From Gaeumannomyces sp. JS-464 (Eukaryota > Ascomycota > Sordariomycetes > Magnaporthales > Magnaporthaceae): 64,000 bases of DNA. The number at the start of each line of letters is the position of its first letter. Positions within the stretch are counted from its first letter, which is position 1. The stretch is from contig NGZR01000002.1 in assembly GCA_002197995.1 (NCBI GenBank), positions 8,370,001-8,434,000 on the forward strand. Reading direction: 5' to 3'. Of this stretch, positions 1-10,899 are shown in pieces. The notes beneath the pieces were generated by a model that was not told where the DNA came from, did no database searches, and saw nothing but the letters and a program-made list of their open reading frames with translations. Made by a program: the position numbers and the translations under genes.

Positions 1-1250
1 AGCGTAATTAGTACCGCCGGCGCCGAAAAAAATCACGGATCCCTTAAAACGGACGACCTTTCCTTTCGATTAACGTTGGCCCAAGTTAAACAAGCAACTC
101 GCTTGTAAACGGGGCACAAAATCGCGGCTTTTAAGGACCGCTAACGGGCTTCCCACGCGCGCGTAAGGTAGGATTACGCCGGCCGTTCGTAAATAGGGGC
201 CCTCCTTTTGCGAGCGTCGTTATAGTGCTTTAATTTCCTCGAACAAATTAACTTCCGTGCCTTATTAACGTTCCCTTTCCGCAAGCACTTAACCGGCTTA
301 AATATCGGCCTTTACACTAACTTTACGCGTGGGCAATACGGCTTGCCCTGCCTTTACGAGCTTATTGCACTGCAAAAGGTTTAGCGCCGGGATCCGCAAG
401 CCTTTGGCTTGCAAATCGCCGCCGTAAATAGCTTTTGGCTGCACCCGGGCAGTCGCTTTACGCACGACTTTTTACTGCGAGTTACAAAGCCGGTTAAGGT
501 TAGGAAAGGCCGGCCTCCAAACGCCGGCCCGTTTAACGAGGCGCCGGCGGTAGGGCCTCGCGCCCGCGCCCGCACGGGTATACGGGCTAGCGCAAAGCGG
601 GATTACTTTTAACACAAACTGGGTGCCTTTTTGGATGCACGTAACGAGGCTAACGAGGCTAACGAAGGTTCGGCTTTTACTTTCGGCACTTTTTTGCTTT
701 TAACGCCGGCCACCCTGCTTTTAACGCCGGCCACCCTGCTTTTAACGCCGGCCGCCCTGCTTTTAAGGCTAGCCGGAAGGGCTTCCACGTTTTTTCCAGC
801 GCTTGCGCCGGCTTTTAACGATTTTTTTAATCCTTTTGCGAGCTTTTAAACCCTTTTATAGCCCTAAATAAACGGCCTTAACGCCGTGCCTTTTAACTTT
901 TTATGTGTAATTTGGAGGTTTAACACCGGGTTTTTATTTTTTACTAATAAAATGCATTTGGCGATAACTTTTATTTACTTCCCCTTTTTTAATTAAGTGT
1001 TTGCTTGCATTAAAGCCTATGTTCGTTTATATGGGTGCGCTATAAAAAAGTCCATGCGCGCCGATATCGGGGTAAAATGCGTGTGGGAGCAAAAAGGGTG
1101 CGTGCCCGGGAAAAGCCTTTTAATTATTTACCTTCCTCGAATTTACCAATTCTTGGCATTGCGCTGTTAATGCACACTGCCAAATTGCATACAAATCCTT
1201 AACACCCGCCAATTAGCGACCCAACACCAATAACCACGCCCGCTAACGGC
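1..1250. other. unassigned RIP-altered repeat DNA
   Basis: CpG-rich, CpA-poor DNA with no reading frame I can assign. Short open stretches on both strands are rich in Arg, Ala and Lys and look like by-products of the CpG content. It resembles the composition of the LINE downstream and may be its 5' untranslated part or another decayed repeat. A 9-bp motif (aacgaggct) is repeated near 642-669 and a 21-bp repeat lies at 695-768. Confidence 0.4.
695..768. repeat. 21-bp tandem repeat, 3.5 copies
   Basis: Three adjacent units of tgcttttaacgccggcc plus accc or gccc (695-715, 716-736, 737-757), followed by a partial fourth unit starting at 758. The unit length is a multiple of three, so it could have been a coding repeat, but neither strand gives a protein I recognise. 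Confidence 0.85.
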
Positions 1251-1539
1251 GCTGGCGACGGCAACATGCCGTTGCCAACAGCCCCCCTTCGGCTAATAGG
1301 GTGGCGCGCGCCCTCCTCGTCGGCCCAACGGCCCGGAGGAACGCGTCGCTGCCACCCGGGCCCTCCCGCGCGTTAACGCACCCGACTACGCCGTCCCCGT
1401 TGCGAAATTAGCAACACCTAATAGGGCCCGATTAAGGCTAGGAAGGCTTTTATAACGGCAGCACCGGCATAAGTGCCCCTCCCCCCTTTCTTAACGCCGG
1501 CGTACGCGCCCACCCGTCGGGTTGGCCGCGGCGGCCGCG

Positions 1540-2657
1540 GAGGAAATTATTGCGAGCTATAACCGCAAATAACAACAAACGGCCCTAATTTGCGCCACGC
1601 TAGCCCGATTTATCGACGCCGGCATTGCCTCCCTTTCGGCGGAAGCAATCCCCGAAGCCAACGGCTGGAAAAATTACTTTATCGACTACGCTAAACAAGC
1701 CTTTTTCGGCTTACTTACGCCGGCCGAAAAGGAAAAAAGCCTATACGGGGCCCCGGAGCCCTCGCAACGCGCGCCTTTAGCCACTTACGCGTCGGCGGCC
1801 CGGGAGGGCCTTTAATAACCCTAATAACCGGTATAAGCTTTTCGGGGCCGTACGTTTTAAACCCGGGCACCCCGCCTACTAATAAGCCTTAAAGCCGACT
1901 TCCGGGTGTTCGTAAAAATCCCGGAAAAACGGCAGGCTTGGGCTAACTAATAAACGGGCTTTAGCATTCGCAAAACCTTTGCCGATAACAAAAACCTGCC
2001 GTTTACGACGGCCGACGTCCCGGAAGCGTACCGAACTTTTACCGGGTTCGTGCTAAAAGCAAAAACGGCCGATATTTAAAGCCGGCTTTTGCAATACCGA
2101 TCCGAACTAAGCCGTTTATATAACGCCGAAAGGATTAAAAAGCCCGAAATCTAGTACAACTACGTAATTTCCGGCTGCTTTACCTTTTTAACCAACGGCT
2201 TTGGACAATGCGTCCCGGTATTAAATAAACTGGTTCGGGAAGAAGTGGAAGCCCAAACAAAGCATAAACCGGTAAACGTTAAGCCTTTCGAAACCGGCGT
2301 CGACCATTAAAGGCGTATATCGTGGATTATATCCCTTTATACGCAAATGGCCGGGTTTAGGCTTTAAAAGATCACTTCCTTTTTACGCCGCGTATAACGA
2401 CACCCGCCGGTTACTTAGCACACCTTTGGCTGCCACGGCTTTTACGTGGCCCGCAATTGCGCCCGGGCCGATAGGTGCCTTCGGTACCGGAAAATAAACG
2501 ACGACCGGCACGTATAACCGTGTACGGCCCCCCGCAATGCGCGAACTGCTCGGGCCCGTATTTTGCCAACCACTCGAACTGCTTTATAAGGCCCGTACGG
2601 GTAAACGGAATGCTAAAGCACTTAACTTTTAAAAAAAAGGGGCTATTAGGAGGTTAA
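1540..2657 (+). pseudogene. LINE ORF1 (nucleic-acid-binding protein), broken
   Basis: ORF1 of the LINE. Family ORF1 proteins bind the element RNA. The part about 1890-2330 reads, with stops, as a charged domain (for example NAERIKKPEI and ISGCFTFLTNGFGQ). Two zinc-knuckle-like segments follow: C-H-G-F-Y ... N-C ... R-C at 2431-2478, and CANCSGPYFANHSNC at 2538-2582. The second arrangement, CxxC then H then C, is typical of Tad1-like ORF1. The start is not identifiable. In-frame TAA codons and at least one frame change interrupt it. Confidence 0.65.
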
Positions 2658-2659
2658 GC

Positions 2660-2990
2660 GCACAAGCGTACCGGGCGGCGGCAAAAGCGGCGAAAGCCGC
2701 CGTTGCCACCGCCACCGCCGCTACCGCTGCTACCGATAATACCTTTCCCGCAACCGCTATTACTACGGGCGGCTCCGCCGTAGCCGTTAATTTAACGGCA
2801 AACCTTACGACCGCTACCGCTATTACGCGGCTACCGTTATTACCATTAACGATACCGCTATATAGCCGCTACGCCGTTGTTAACCCTACGGCTAATACCG
2901 TTATCGCCGTTACTTTAGCCATTCTTATCGCCGCTGCCACTGCCACCCCGCCGGCCCCGCCGTCGCCTCCGCCGTTATAACAAGCCCGGC
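2660..2990 (+). repeat. Ala/Thr/Pro low-complexity stretch between ORF1 and ORF2
   Basis: Runs of gcc, acc and gct triplets (for example gccaccgccaccgccgctac) give an Ala/Thr-rich, then Pro-rich, reading with no domain. It sits between the zinc knuckles and the endonuclease and is probably the variable tail of ORF1. The low complexity can be read on either strand. Confidence 0.6.
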
Positions 2991-3249
2991 AAGCCCGCCG
3001 GCCCGGAAGGCGTGGCCCGTACGGCAGGCAAAGAAAGGCACTTTGCTAAAAGGCTTAGGGTTAGTTTTAACAACCAATACGAAGTACTGGCGGATATGGA
3101 ACTACCTTCCCGAGCCCAAAAGGGCTATCGAAATAACCGGAAACCTTTAAGAAACCGACGGTACCGCCGGCCAACAACTTAAGCTAAAACCCCAATACAT
3201 TAACGCCGCTTTTACGTATGCCAGCAGCCAACCGGATATAACAAACGCA

Positions 3250-6200
3250 TGCAATAGGCCCGGCGCCCGGGGCTTCGCCCCGAACGCCGTGCTTTAACCG
3301 CCGCCTAAGCGAACGTACGACGTAGCTGGAAAACGGGGGCTACTTTACTTCCAACTATTTTAAACCAAAATATCGACGTGGTGCTAATGCAGGAGCCTTT
3401 TAGCGCGTGGAAAAGGAAGCTTATGCTTTGCACCCACCCGTCGTACGAGCTATTTACTCCGGTAAATAGCTGGCACGACCATTAAACCAGGCCTCGGGTA
3501 ATAACTTACGTACGAAAGGACCCGGGGCTTCGGCCCGTAGCGGACCGGCCGGCAAGCAACACCCGGGACATCCTTTGGCTTACCGTCGCCGGGTGCACTT
3601 TCGTTAACGTATATAGGCCTTTAAAACCTTTCGGAACCCTCGTTAAACCTTTTACTACGTTGGCGCCTAACGGCAAAATGCATTATAGCTGGGGACTTTA
3701 ACGCAAGTTCCCGGCGTGGGATCCGGTTAAAGTAATAGGAATAGGGTTAAAATATAGCCCAATGGGCTAATACTTATAACCTCCTCCTATTTACCGACCC
3801 AGGCTAACCTACGCATAACGATGGGGCGTTTTGGATTTTACCTTTTCCAACGCCCTTTGGCAATAGCGGAAATCGACCCTTCGCTAGCAACCGATTCGGA
3901 CCACCGCTCGATACGGATCGAAGTTTAACCGCAATAACTCCGTTCCGAACTGCCGGCGTATTACGCTACCAAACGATAAACTACCGTTTTTCGCAAACGC
4001 GGTAATAACGGGGGCCGGCAGCCTTCCGCCATTTACAAATCCATGCACGGCGGATTACTTATAAAACGGCCGAAAGCTTAATAAACCTGCTAAAAAATGC
4101 GTTAATAGCTTTCGGCCGGGGGCTTAAAGCTAAAAGAAAAGGCTAACCTTAGGAACGAAAAGTGCGCCAACGCTAACGGACTTTGCAAAAGCTATGGCAA
4201 ACGGCGGGCCTTTTACGGCCGAAGCCCGCTTTTTAAAAGCAACGGTCCGGGCGGCCAAAGACAGTATTAAGCCAGCGTGCTAAAAAAAGTGGATTCCCCG
4301 AAGCGTATACCGTGCTATAAAGTATAAACTTGCACCCGTATACGGCTTCCCCCGTTAAATATCGACGGGGAGGTTAAAATAGCCCCAAGATAAAGCGAAG
4401 CATTAGGCCGTAAAATCCTCGTAGGTTTACGGCGGAAAACGACCTACAAAAGGACCCGTTGTAGCAAAAGGCTACCTAAAGGACCGCACAACTCCCGTGG
4501 GACCCCCACGTCCTTTTGGAATGCCGGAAGTGCATTTAGCACGGCAAACACGGCCGGGCGTCGACTTTTTAACGGTTAAACTGCTTATAACGGCATGGCC
4601 GGCAATAGGGGAATACGTTAAGGCCTTTTTCGAAGCTTGCCTTAGGGCCGGGCACCACCTTAGCCCTTTCCGCACAACGGAAGGTGGTTATGCTAAAAAA
4701 GCCGAACAAAACGAATATAACGGACCCAAAATCCTACCGCCCGATAGCTTTGCTCCCGTGCTTAGGGAAAGGGCTAAACGGCTGGTGGTTCGCGGATAGC
4801 GTCCCTCGCATTATAATACGGGCTTATAGCCCCGCAATACGCCGGGGCTACCCGAAAAAGGCCGCCATCGATTTAACGGCATGCGTGGCCCACGAGGTGG
4901 AACGGGCCTTTCAAAAGCATAAAACGGCCGCCCTTATTACCATGGATATACAAGGGGCTTTTACGCCGTACTTCGCCGAAAGCTTTTTAAAGCTTTTAAA
5001 CCAAGGTTATTTAACATTAGTACGATGGGTATTATCTTTTGCAAGAAACAGGGTGGTTAAAATGCGTTTAAAGGACGCCACGGCACCCCCTTTTTCCCCG
5101 GATTGCGGGCTACCCTAAAGGTTACCGGCGTTACCGTCCTATTTATGCTTTATATAGCCGAAATCCTACCTAAAGCAAAAGCGGTTAAGTACGAATACGC
5201 GGACGATATAGGCATTTGCGTAACGGGTAGCACTTCGGAAAAGTGCTTTCGTAAAGCAAAGGCTACGGTAACGGAAATCCTACGTTAGGGAAAGGTTAAC
5301 AAAGTGGCTTTCGACCCGGGAAAGTGCGAACTTATGCATTTTTCCAAGCGGAAAAACCCTACAACTTTAGCGGTTACGGCGGAAAGCCTTACCATCAATA
5401 AACTACAAAAGCTTTACGGTAATTAGGGGTTTTTTTCGACCAAAAGCTTAACTTTAAAGCCACCGATAATAGGGCTGCAAAAGCTAAAGCGTTGCTAACC
5501 ACCTCCGAAGGCTTACGAATCGATAAGGGATACCGGCACATTCGGTTTACAAAGCCGTATTACGACGGTTATAATCCCCACGGCTTTATACAGGGCCGAA
5601 GTATGGTATAAGGGCAAAACCAAACCATACCGTATAAACCAGCACAATAGCAATATATCCGCTAAGGCCATTTAATCGAACGGGTGGACAAAGCCTTAAC
5701 CGCGTCCCTCCGGGCAATGGTTCCGGCTTGGAAAACCGCACCGATAAACGCTTTGCATTACGAATTTGGCATTCCAAACGCTTAAACGCTTTTAAAACAA
5801 GCCCGCCTTCGTTTCGCGGCCCGTATAAATACGGTTGGAAAATCACCCTTTAGCCGTAACGGTTAAGCCGGCTTTTAACGCCTAAAGGCTTAAACAAGCT
5901 TACCCGGCAAGCTTGCGACCTTTTACAAAGGACGGCCGGACTCCTTCCGGCTTGCACCCGCCCGGCTTACCTCCCGTATAAATATACGGGGCTTACGGTG
6001 GCCACATAAAAAAAGCCCGCAGCCGCAAAAGCTTTTATAACGTGGCTTCGCACTTCCCACCTACCGACGTTATAATATATAGCGACGGGTCCAAAGCAAA
6101 GGACGGGGCAGTTGATACGGCTGGGTAATACACCAAGCCGGCCAACGCAAACTTTCCGGGCACGGCCGGTTAGCGCATCCGGCGGAAATGTTCGACGGCG

Positions 6201-6800
6201 AAGCGGAAAGGGGCCCGAATGGGCCTTCGTAAAGCCGTTTGGAGCTTCCGCAATTGCACTTTCCACTTGTGCCTCGATAACACCTCGGCGGCTACGGCTA
6301 TTTAAGCACGGCCCTTAATAGTTACAAAGCTTTTAAAAAAATCCATTGCTTTATAAATAAACATTAGGTATGCGTACGCTGGTCCCCGGGCCATATGAAT
6401 CCCCGAAACGAAAAGGCAAACGCCGAAGCAAAGTTAAATCGGCCTTGCCAATACCCCAACATTTTAAACCAACGGTGCCGGATAAAGCTTTGGCCCGGAA
6501 AACAGCCCGGGACGCCCGGAACGCATGGTTTAAAAACAACTTTCCGGATCGGTTAAGGCTATAGGCCTCCCGCCGGTACCATAACACACGCCCGAAGCGT
6601 TGCAATGCACCGGAGGGTATTGCAACGGCTAATAGCCGCACGCACCGGCCACGGGGATTTCGACTAGTACTACCGAAAATTCCAGCACGAAAACGATAAC
6701 CCGTGCCGTGCGGAAAAATAAATCCCTTCCCACTTATTTTGCAGGTTGGCTAGGGCGGCAAAAAAACAAATGGCCTATAGCGGACCCTCCCCCGGCCTTC
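3250..6800 (+). pseudogene. LINE ORF2: endonuclease, reverse transcriptase, RNase H (broken)
   Basis: The replication polyprotein of the LINE. The endonuclease has DVVLMQEP (QEP at 3390-3398) and an S-D-H motif at 3896-3904. The reverse transcriptase starts with KSYRPIALLPCLGKGL near 4730, then ALITMDIQGAF near 4920, FARNRVVKMRL near 5040 and YADD at 5196-5207, all as expected for the palm and fingers. A thumb-like part follows to about 5560. RNase H begins with the Asp-containing IYSDGS near 6078. Near 6650-6760 a TGHGDF ... H ... C pattern recalls the terminal zinc module of Tad1 elements. The long open piece at 4684-5118 is the best-preserved part. Several TAA/TAG codons and frameshifts abolish function. 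Confidence 0.75.
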
Positions 6801-7300
6801 GATAGGCCCGGATATTAAAACGGCTTTTCCAAAAGCCCTCCCTTTTTGCTTCGTTCGTTAAAGCCACCAACTATTACACTATCGCCGGACGATAACAATA
6901 AGCCCAAAAAGCCTATACTTAACCTTTTCCTTTGTACTATTAGGATTAACAATAGGCTCGTTAATCCCCCGCACTTTAGGCCGGGCCTAAAGGAGGTCCC
7001 GAAAACCCCCTCCCCCGCTAAACCCGGCTTTACCCCTTTTCCGGCATACCCGCCGGCCAAGCATCACTACCACCCGCAGCGCTTTACAACGCCCCGGCGT
7101 ATATTACGCCCTATTGCGATCGCCCGCTCGCTAACAAGGAGCGCCGGAATGCGGCCCGACCCCCGTGTGCCTTCGGGTTTAATTTGTTAGCCGCTTGATA
7201 GCAGCATATAGCCTAGTGTTAAGCTTAGGTAGCGCTAGCACGTTATATGCCCTTGGGAGGCAGGGACTGGTAAATCCCAATTTACTGACGTTAAATATAC

Positions 7301-7912
7301 TCTTTCTCTCCTCTCTCTCGCCTTTTAGTTATTCATAATATGATTTTCATATAGTAAATAACAGATTGGCACAATTTAGAAATTTGATTTTTTAATTAAC
7401 TTAGTTATAACTATAATTTATCGAGATATACGCGGGTAAAATTGCGCGATTTTGGCGATTTTGTGTGGGAAATTTTGAATTTGCGTTTTTTTTGCTTATC
7501 CACTGTACTATTGCTGCAGCCTCCCTCATACTCCCCCACAAATATCAGCTTGGTGCGCCCGTATGCGTCGCGCACCCGCGCGACAGATGCAACACTGAAC
7601 TCGGCTCCCAGGTCATCCCATATTCCTATGCGTCCCAGACGGTCGGAGCCCACACAAACCACGCAGAATACCGTCCTTTGTCTGTGCCAGCGTCCCTCTC
7701 ATGCATCCCGCTGCAGTAGATGTGGGGATCTTTTCCAACGGCCATTCGGGCCTGAGCGGCAGCAGTCATGCTGCGCACTCAATTGACCCACGAGAGCGTC
7801 ACCCACCGGATTGTCACCTCTCTTTAAAAACACAGACAATACAAAGCTGTTTCCCTCTTTTGCAAGCGGCCTTGCGGCCGCCCAACACCTCCAACACGGG
7901 TTAATGTCCTAG
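7301..7912. other. gene-poor segment of ordinary composition
   Basis: Composition changes sharply here: CpA and TpG are present at normal levels and the RIP signature disappears. A pyrimidine-rich stretch (ctcttt-ctctcc repeats) lies at 7302-7325. The - strand is open over 7411-7662 (83 codons) with a sequence I do not recognise (segment GRIGIWDDLGAEFSVASVAR). It could be an exon of a decayed gene or chance. No other feature is supported. Confidence 0.4.
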
Positions 7913-7913
7913 G

Positions 7914-9095
7914 CGCCGCGATTTTTACGAGCGGTGCAAATATGGCGCATATAACGCCCAATATAGCGCGCGTCCTGTCGAAGCCGAAGCGCGTTATGCG
8001 TGCGTTGGATGTGCTTAGGCTTGGCGGCGAGGCGGTCAGTGCCGGCGACGCGGCGGCGTAAAGTAAGCTAACTAAGGTTATTATCGCTTACGGACCGAGC
8101 GAATGCACCGTCGGCTGCACCATTAACGACGAGGTTTGTACCGAAAACACGACCATCGGCAAAGGGAAGGGAGCCGCCACCTGGATAGTCGACCTAGAGA
8201 ACCACGACAGGTTAATACCCGTCGATTCGGTCGGCGAGCTGCTCATCGAAAGCCCCGTCGTCGGACTGGGCTACCTCGGCCAGCCGGACAAAACCGCCGA
8301 GGTTTTTATAAAGGACCCCGCATGGCTAGTGCAAGGCCGCCCCGGCAAGGCCCGTGGTCGCAGCGGCCTGCTTTACAAAACGGGAGATCTCGTTAAGTAC
8401 GACCCTAACGGCTTTATCGTTTTCGTAGGCCGCAAGGACCAGCAGGTCAAGCTGTGCGGGCAGTGTGTCGAGCTGTTAAAGATTGAGCACCATTTCCGGC
8501 GCAAATTCCCCACAGCGTAAAAATTGCAGTCGAAGTCACCCGGCCCAGCGGAGCGGACCCGACTTTAGTGGTATTTGTAAGCGAGCTAAGGCCGGCGTCC
8601 TCCAAGATCACCACCACCGGCGCCAGAGGTTCCGTTTAGGAAGACGAGATTGTCAAGCTGTCGCCAAAGCTTAGCTTGATCCTGGCCGATATGGATAGCC
8701 TACTGGGCGAAAAATTGCCGCGGTATATGGTCCCCACGGCGTATATACCTTTCCGGGAGATGCCAACGCTCGCCTCGGCCAAGACGGACCGGAAAAAGCT
8801 TCGATCGCTCGGAAACGCCATGTCCAGGGAGCAGATTGCGAAATTGCGTCTGGTGCCGACCGCGTCGACAAAACCTACAACCGAGCTCGAGAAGCTGCTG
8901 CAAAGCCTGTGGAAGAGGATATTAAACACTTCTACTGAGATCGGCCTCGAAGACAGCTTCTTTGGCGTCGGCGGGGATTCGCTAAGAGCCATGAAGCTGG
9001 TTTCCGCCGCCAGGGGCGAGGGCGTCATCCTGACTGTCGCGGACGTCTTCAACCACCAGACGTTTAAGGCCATGGCGGCGGTCGCGGTCATCGAC
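7914..9095 (+). pseudogene. NRPS module 1: adenylation domain (5'-truncated) and carrier
   Basis: Part of the NRPS remnant. Visible adenylation core motifs: a LTPxxARxL-like segment (AHITPNIARVL near 7940), LGGEAVS, AYGPSE near 8086, GELLIESPVVGLGYL near 8236, YKTGDLVKY near 8373, GRKDQQVKLCGQ near 8430 and a KTDRKKL lysine motif near 8782. In GRKDQQVKLCGQCVEL the usual Arg of the hinge motif is Cys. The first half, which holds much of the substrate pocket, is absent. A frameshift lies between about 8510 and 8680. The carrier (about 8885-9085) keeps the phosphopantetheine Ser in GVGGDSLRAMKL. Confidence 0.8.
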
Positions 9096-9159
9096 AAGGA
9101 GTTTGCAGAATCGACAGCGGCCGTCGTTCCTTCCTTTTCGCTGCTGGAGCCGGGCTGGA

Positions 9160-10860
9160 CTCCGGAAATTGCGCGCCAAAGAAGTTGCAGCCATCTGCGA
9201 GATCGACGAGTCCATGATCGAGGACATTTACCCCTGCACGCCACTGCAAAAAGGCTTGATGGCGCTGTCGGCCAAGTTCTAGGACTCGTACGTCGCCCTG
9301 CGAGTGCTGCAGCTCGGCGACTCCGAGGAGGCGACGGCTCCAGGAGGCCTTCGAGCATGCCACCCCCGGACTGCGCGATTCATGCGGACTCGCATCGTCC
9401 AGATTCCTGGTCGGGGCTGCAGCAGGTCGTCATCCGGGAGCCGGTCCAGTGGCGCTTTGGAGCTACGGTCGAGGCGTACCTCGAGGCCGACCGCGCGGAG
9501 CACATGGACCTCGGCCAGCCGCTAGTACGGTACGGCCTAGTGCATTACGACGACGGCAAGGTCGACTTTTATCCTGACAATGCACCATGCGCTGTACGAC
9601 GGCTGGTCGATGCCCCTGGTTATTAAAAGGGGTTAACCGCGCCTATAACGGGCTGTCCATTAAGCGACCCGCAAAGTTCAAGCAATTTTATCAAGTTTCC
9701 TGACGGGCATCGATAGGGAGGCGTGCGAAGCGTAGCTGTAGAAGCTGGACGGGGCTACGGGGCTGTAATTCCCACATTGCCGTACGAAGGATACACGACA
9801 CAGGCGGACTCGCTTTTGGAGTTGTTCGTCCCTGTGCCGACGCGCAGTCAAGCCCAGTCCAAGGCGAGTGCTGCGACCACCATGGCGACCATTTACGTTT
9901 GGGCATTGGTTGCGTCTCGGTACGCTGCTACCGACGACGTCGTTTGGCGAGACGCTGACTTGTCGCAACGCGCCTGTCCCTGGGGCAGACCTCATCGAGG
10001 GACCCATGATCGCCACCGTCCCCGTGCGGGATGCGTGTTGACAAGGATTCCACCGTGGCGGACTACCTGGCAGCGATCCAGGAGCAGGGCGTCCAGCAGA
10101 TGGCGTACGAGCACACGGGTCTTCAGCACATCCGACGCCTGAGCCCCGACGCCCTCGAGGCCTGGAGTTGCGGACAGGACTGGTGCTGCACCCCGCCGCC
10201 GGCGAAGAAGAAGAAGAGGACGACCTCGGGAAGGCTAAATACCCCGCCGACAGGCTGGTGCCGGCCAACGACCACGCCGCGCGAGGCGCTCAAGTTCAAC
10301 ACGTACGCGCTCATACTCGCGTTGCTCGTTATCGGCGGACGGTACCTGGTTATGGCAAGCTTCGACTCGAACGCGGTCGATAAGGGGACGATGGAAACGG
10401 TGCTGGAAAGGTTGAAGGTCGCCACTGCGGAGCTGAGCCGGGGCTTGGACGAGGAGGGTGTGCATGTTGCGGACGTCGCAGCGTCTGCCGGCCTCGACGA
10501 TGTTGAGGGGGCCATGGAAGAGCTCGTGCAGCTGAGCAGGAGCGCAGTAGGCGCGGTGGGCCTGGACGACTCGAGGCATCTCTGGCTCGTTGACCCTGAG
10601 CACAGTCACCGCCTTGTTCCCAAAGGCGCCGTGGGTGAGATCCTGGTCGACGCCTCGTCACAACTCGCCTTGCCAGCTGTTGATTGTGCCGGCTTGGTAT
10701 ACGAAAAATCTCTTCTGGAGAGCCCGAGAGACCAGTGCATCTGTACGCGACCGGTCAGCTTGCGAGATATGGCCGTGATGGATCCCTGGCTGTCCTTGGT
10801 GGGAAGGACGAGAAGATACCGTCGTCAAAGCAGGTCCGATCAGACATGCGGCCCTCGCAG
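9160..10860 (+). pseudogene. NRPS condensation domain 1 fused to an adenylation remnant
   Basis: The condensation domain opens with IEDIYPCTPLQKGLMALS (near 9217-9270), has the catalytic HHALYDG at 9583-9603, a middle part MRVDKDSTVADYLAAIQEQ near 10031, and a normal C-terminal segment ASFDSNAVDKGTMETVLERL near 10360. Near 10555 the reading passes directly into the late part of an adenylation domain: a WLVDPEHSHRLVP segment, GAVGEILV near 10627, then YATGQLARYGRDGSLAVLGG near 10745. All adenylation motifs up to and including the YGPSE region are missing. Several frame changes occur (for example near 10150-10300). The join looks like an internal deletion inside the second module. Confidence 0.75.
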
Positions 10861-10899
10861 AAGGCCCTCGAGACTACTTTGCTGTCACTCCAAAGGAGG

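Larger units (their letters stand above)
1500..7300 (+). mobile_element. Tad1-like LINE retrotransposon, decayed
   Basis: A non-LTR retrotransposon on the + strand. In order it has an ORF1 with CCHC zinc knuckles (2431-2582), an apurinic-like endonuclease (about 3310-3910), a reverse transcriptase with an intact YADD box (5196-5207), an RNase H segment beginning IYSDGSKAKDG near 6078, and a C-terminal His/Cys stretch near 6650-6760. RNase H and this order fit the Tad1 clade of fungal LINEs. The 5' end is uncertain; the 3' end is placed near 7300, where composition changes to ordinary DNA after a T/A-rich tail. Stops are mostly TAA/TAG and there are frameshifts, so the copy is dead. I could not identify a target duplication. 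Confidence 0.8.

Noticed and set aside
381..612. Arg/Ala-rich open frames on both strands
   Set aside because: They overlap each other in opposite directions, have no domain and lie in CpG-rich repeat DNA; best explained by composition.
7411..7662. An 83-codon - strand gene
   Set aside because: The frame is clean but short, with no family resemblance that I can name and no start context; described only as an open stretch.
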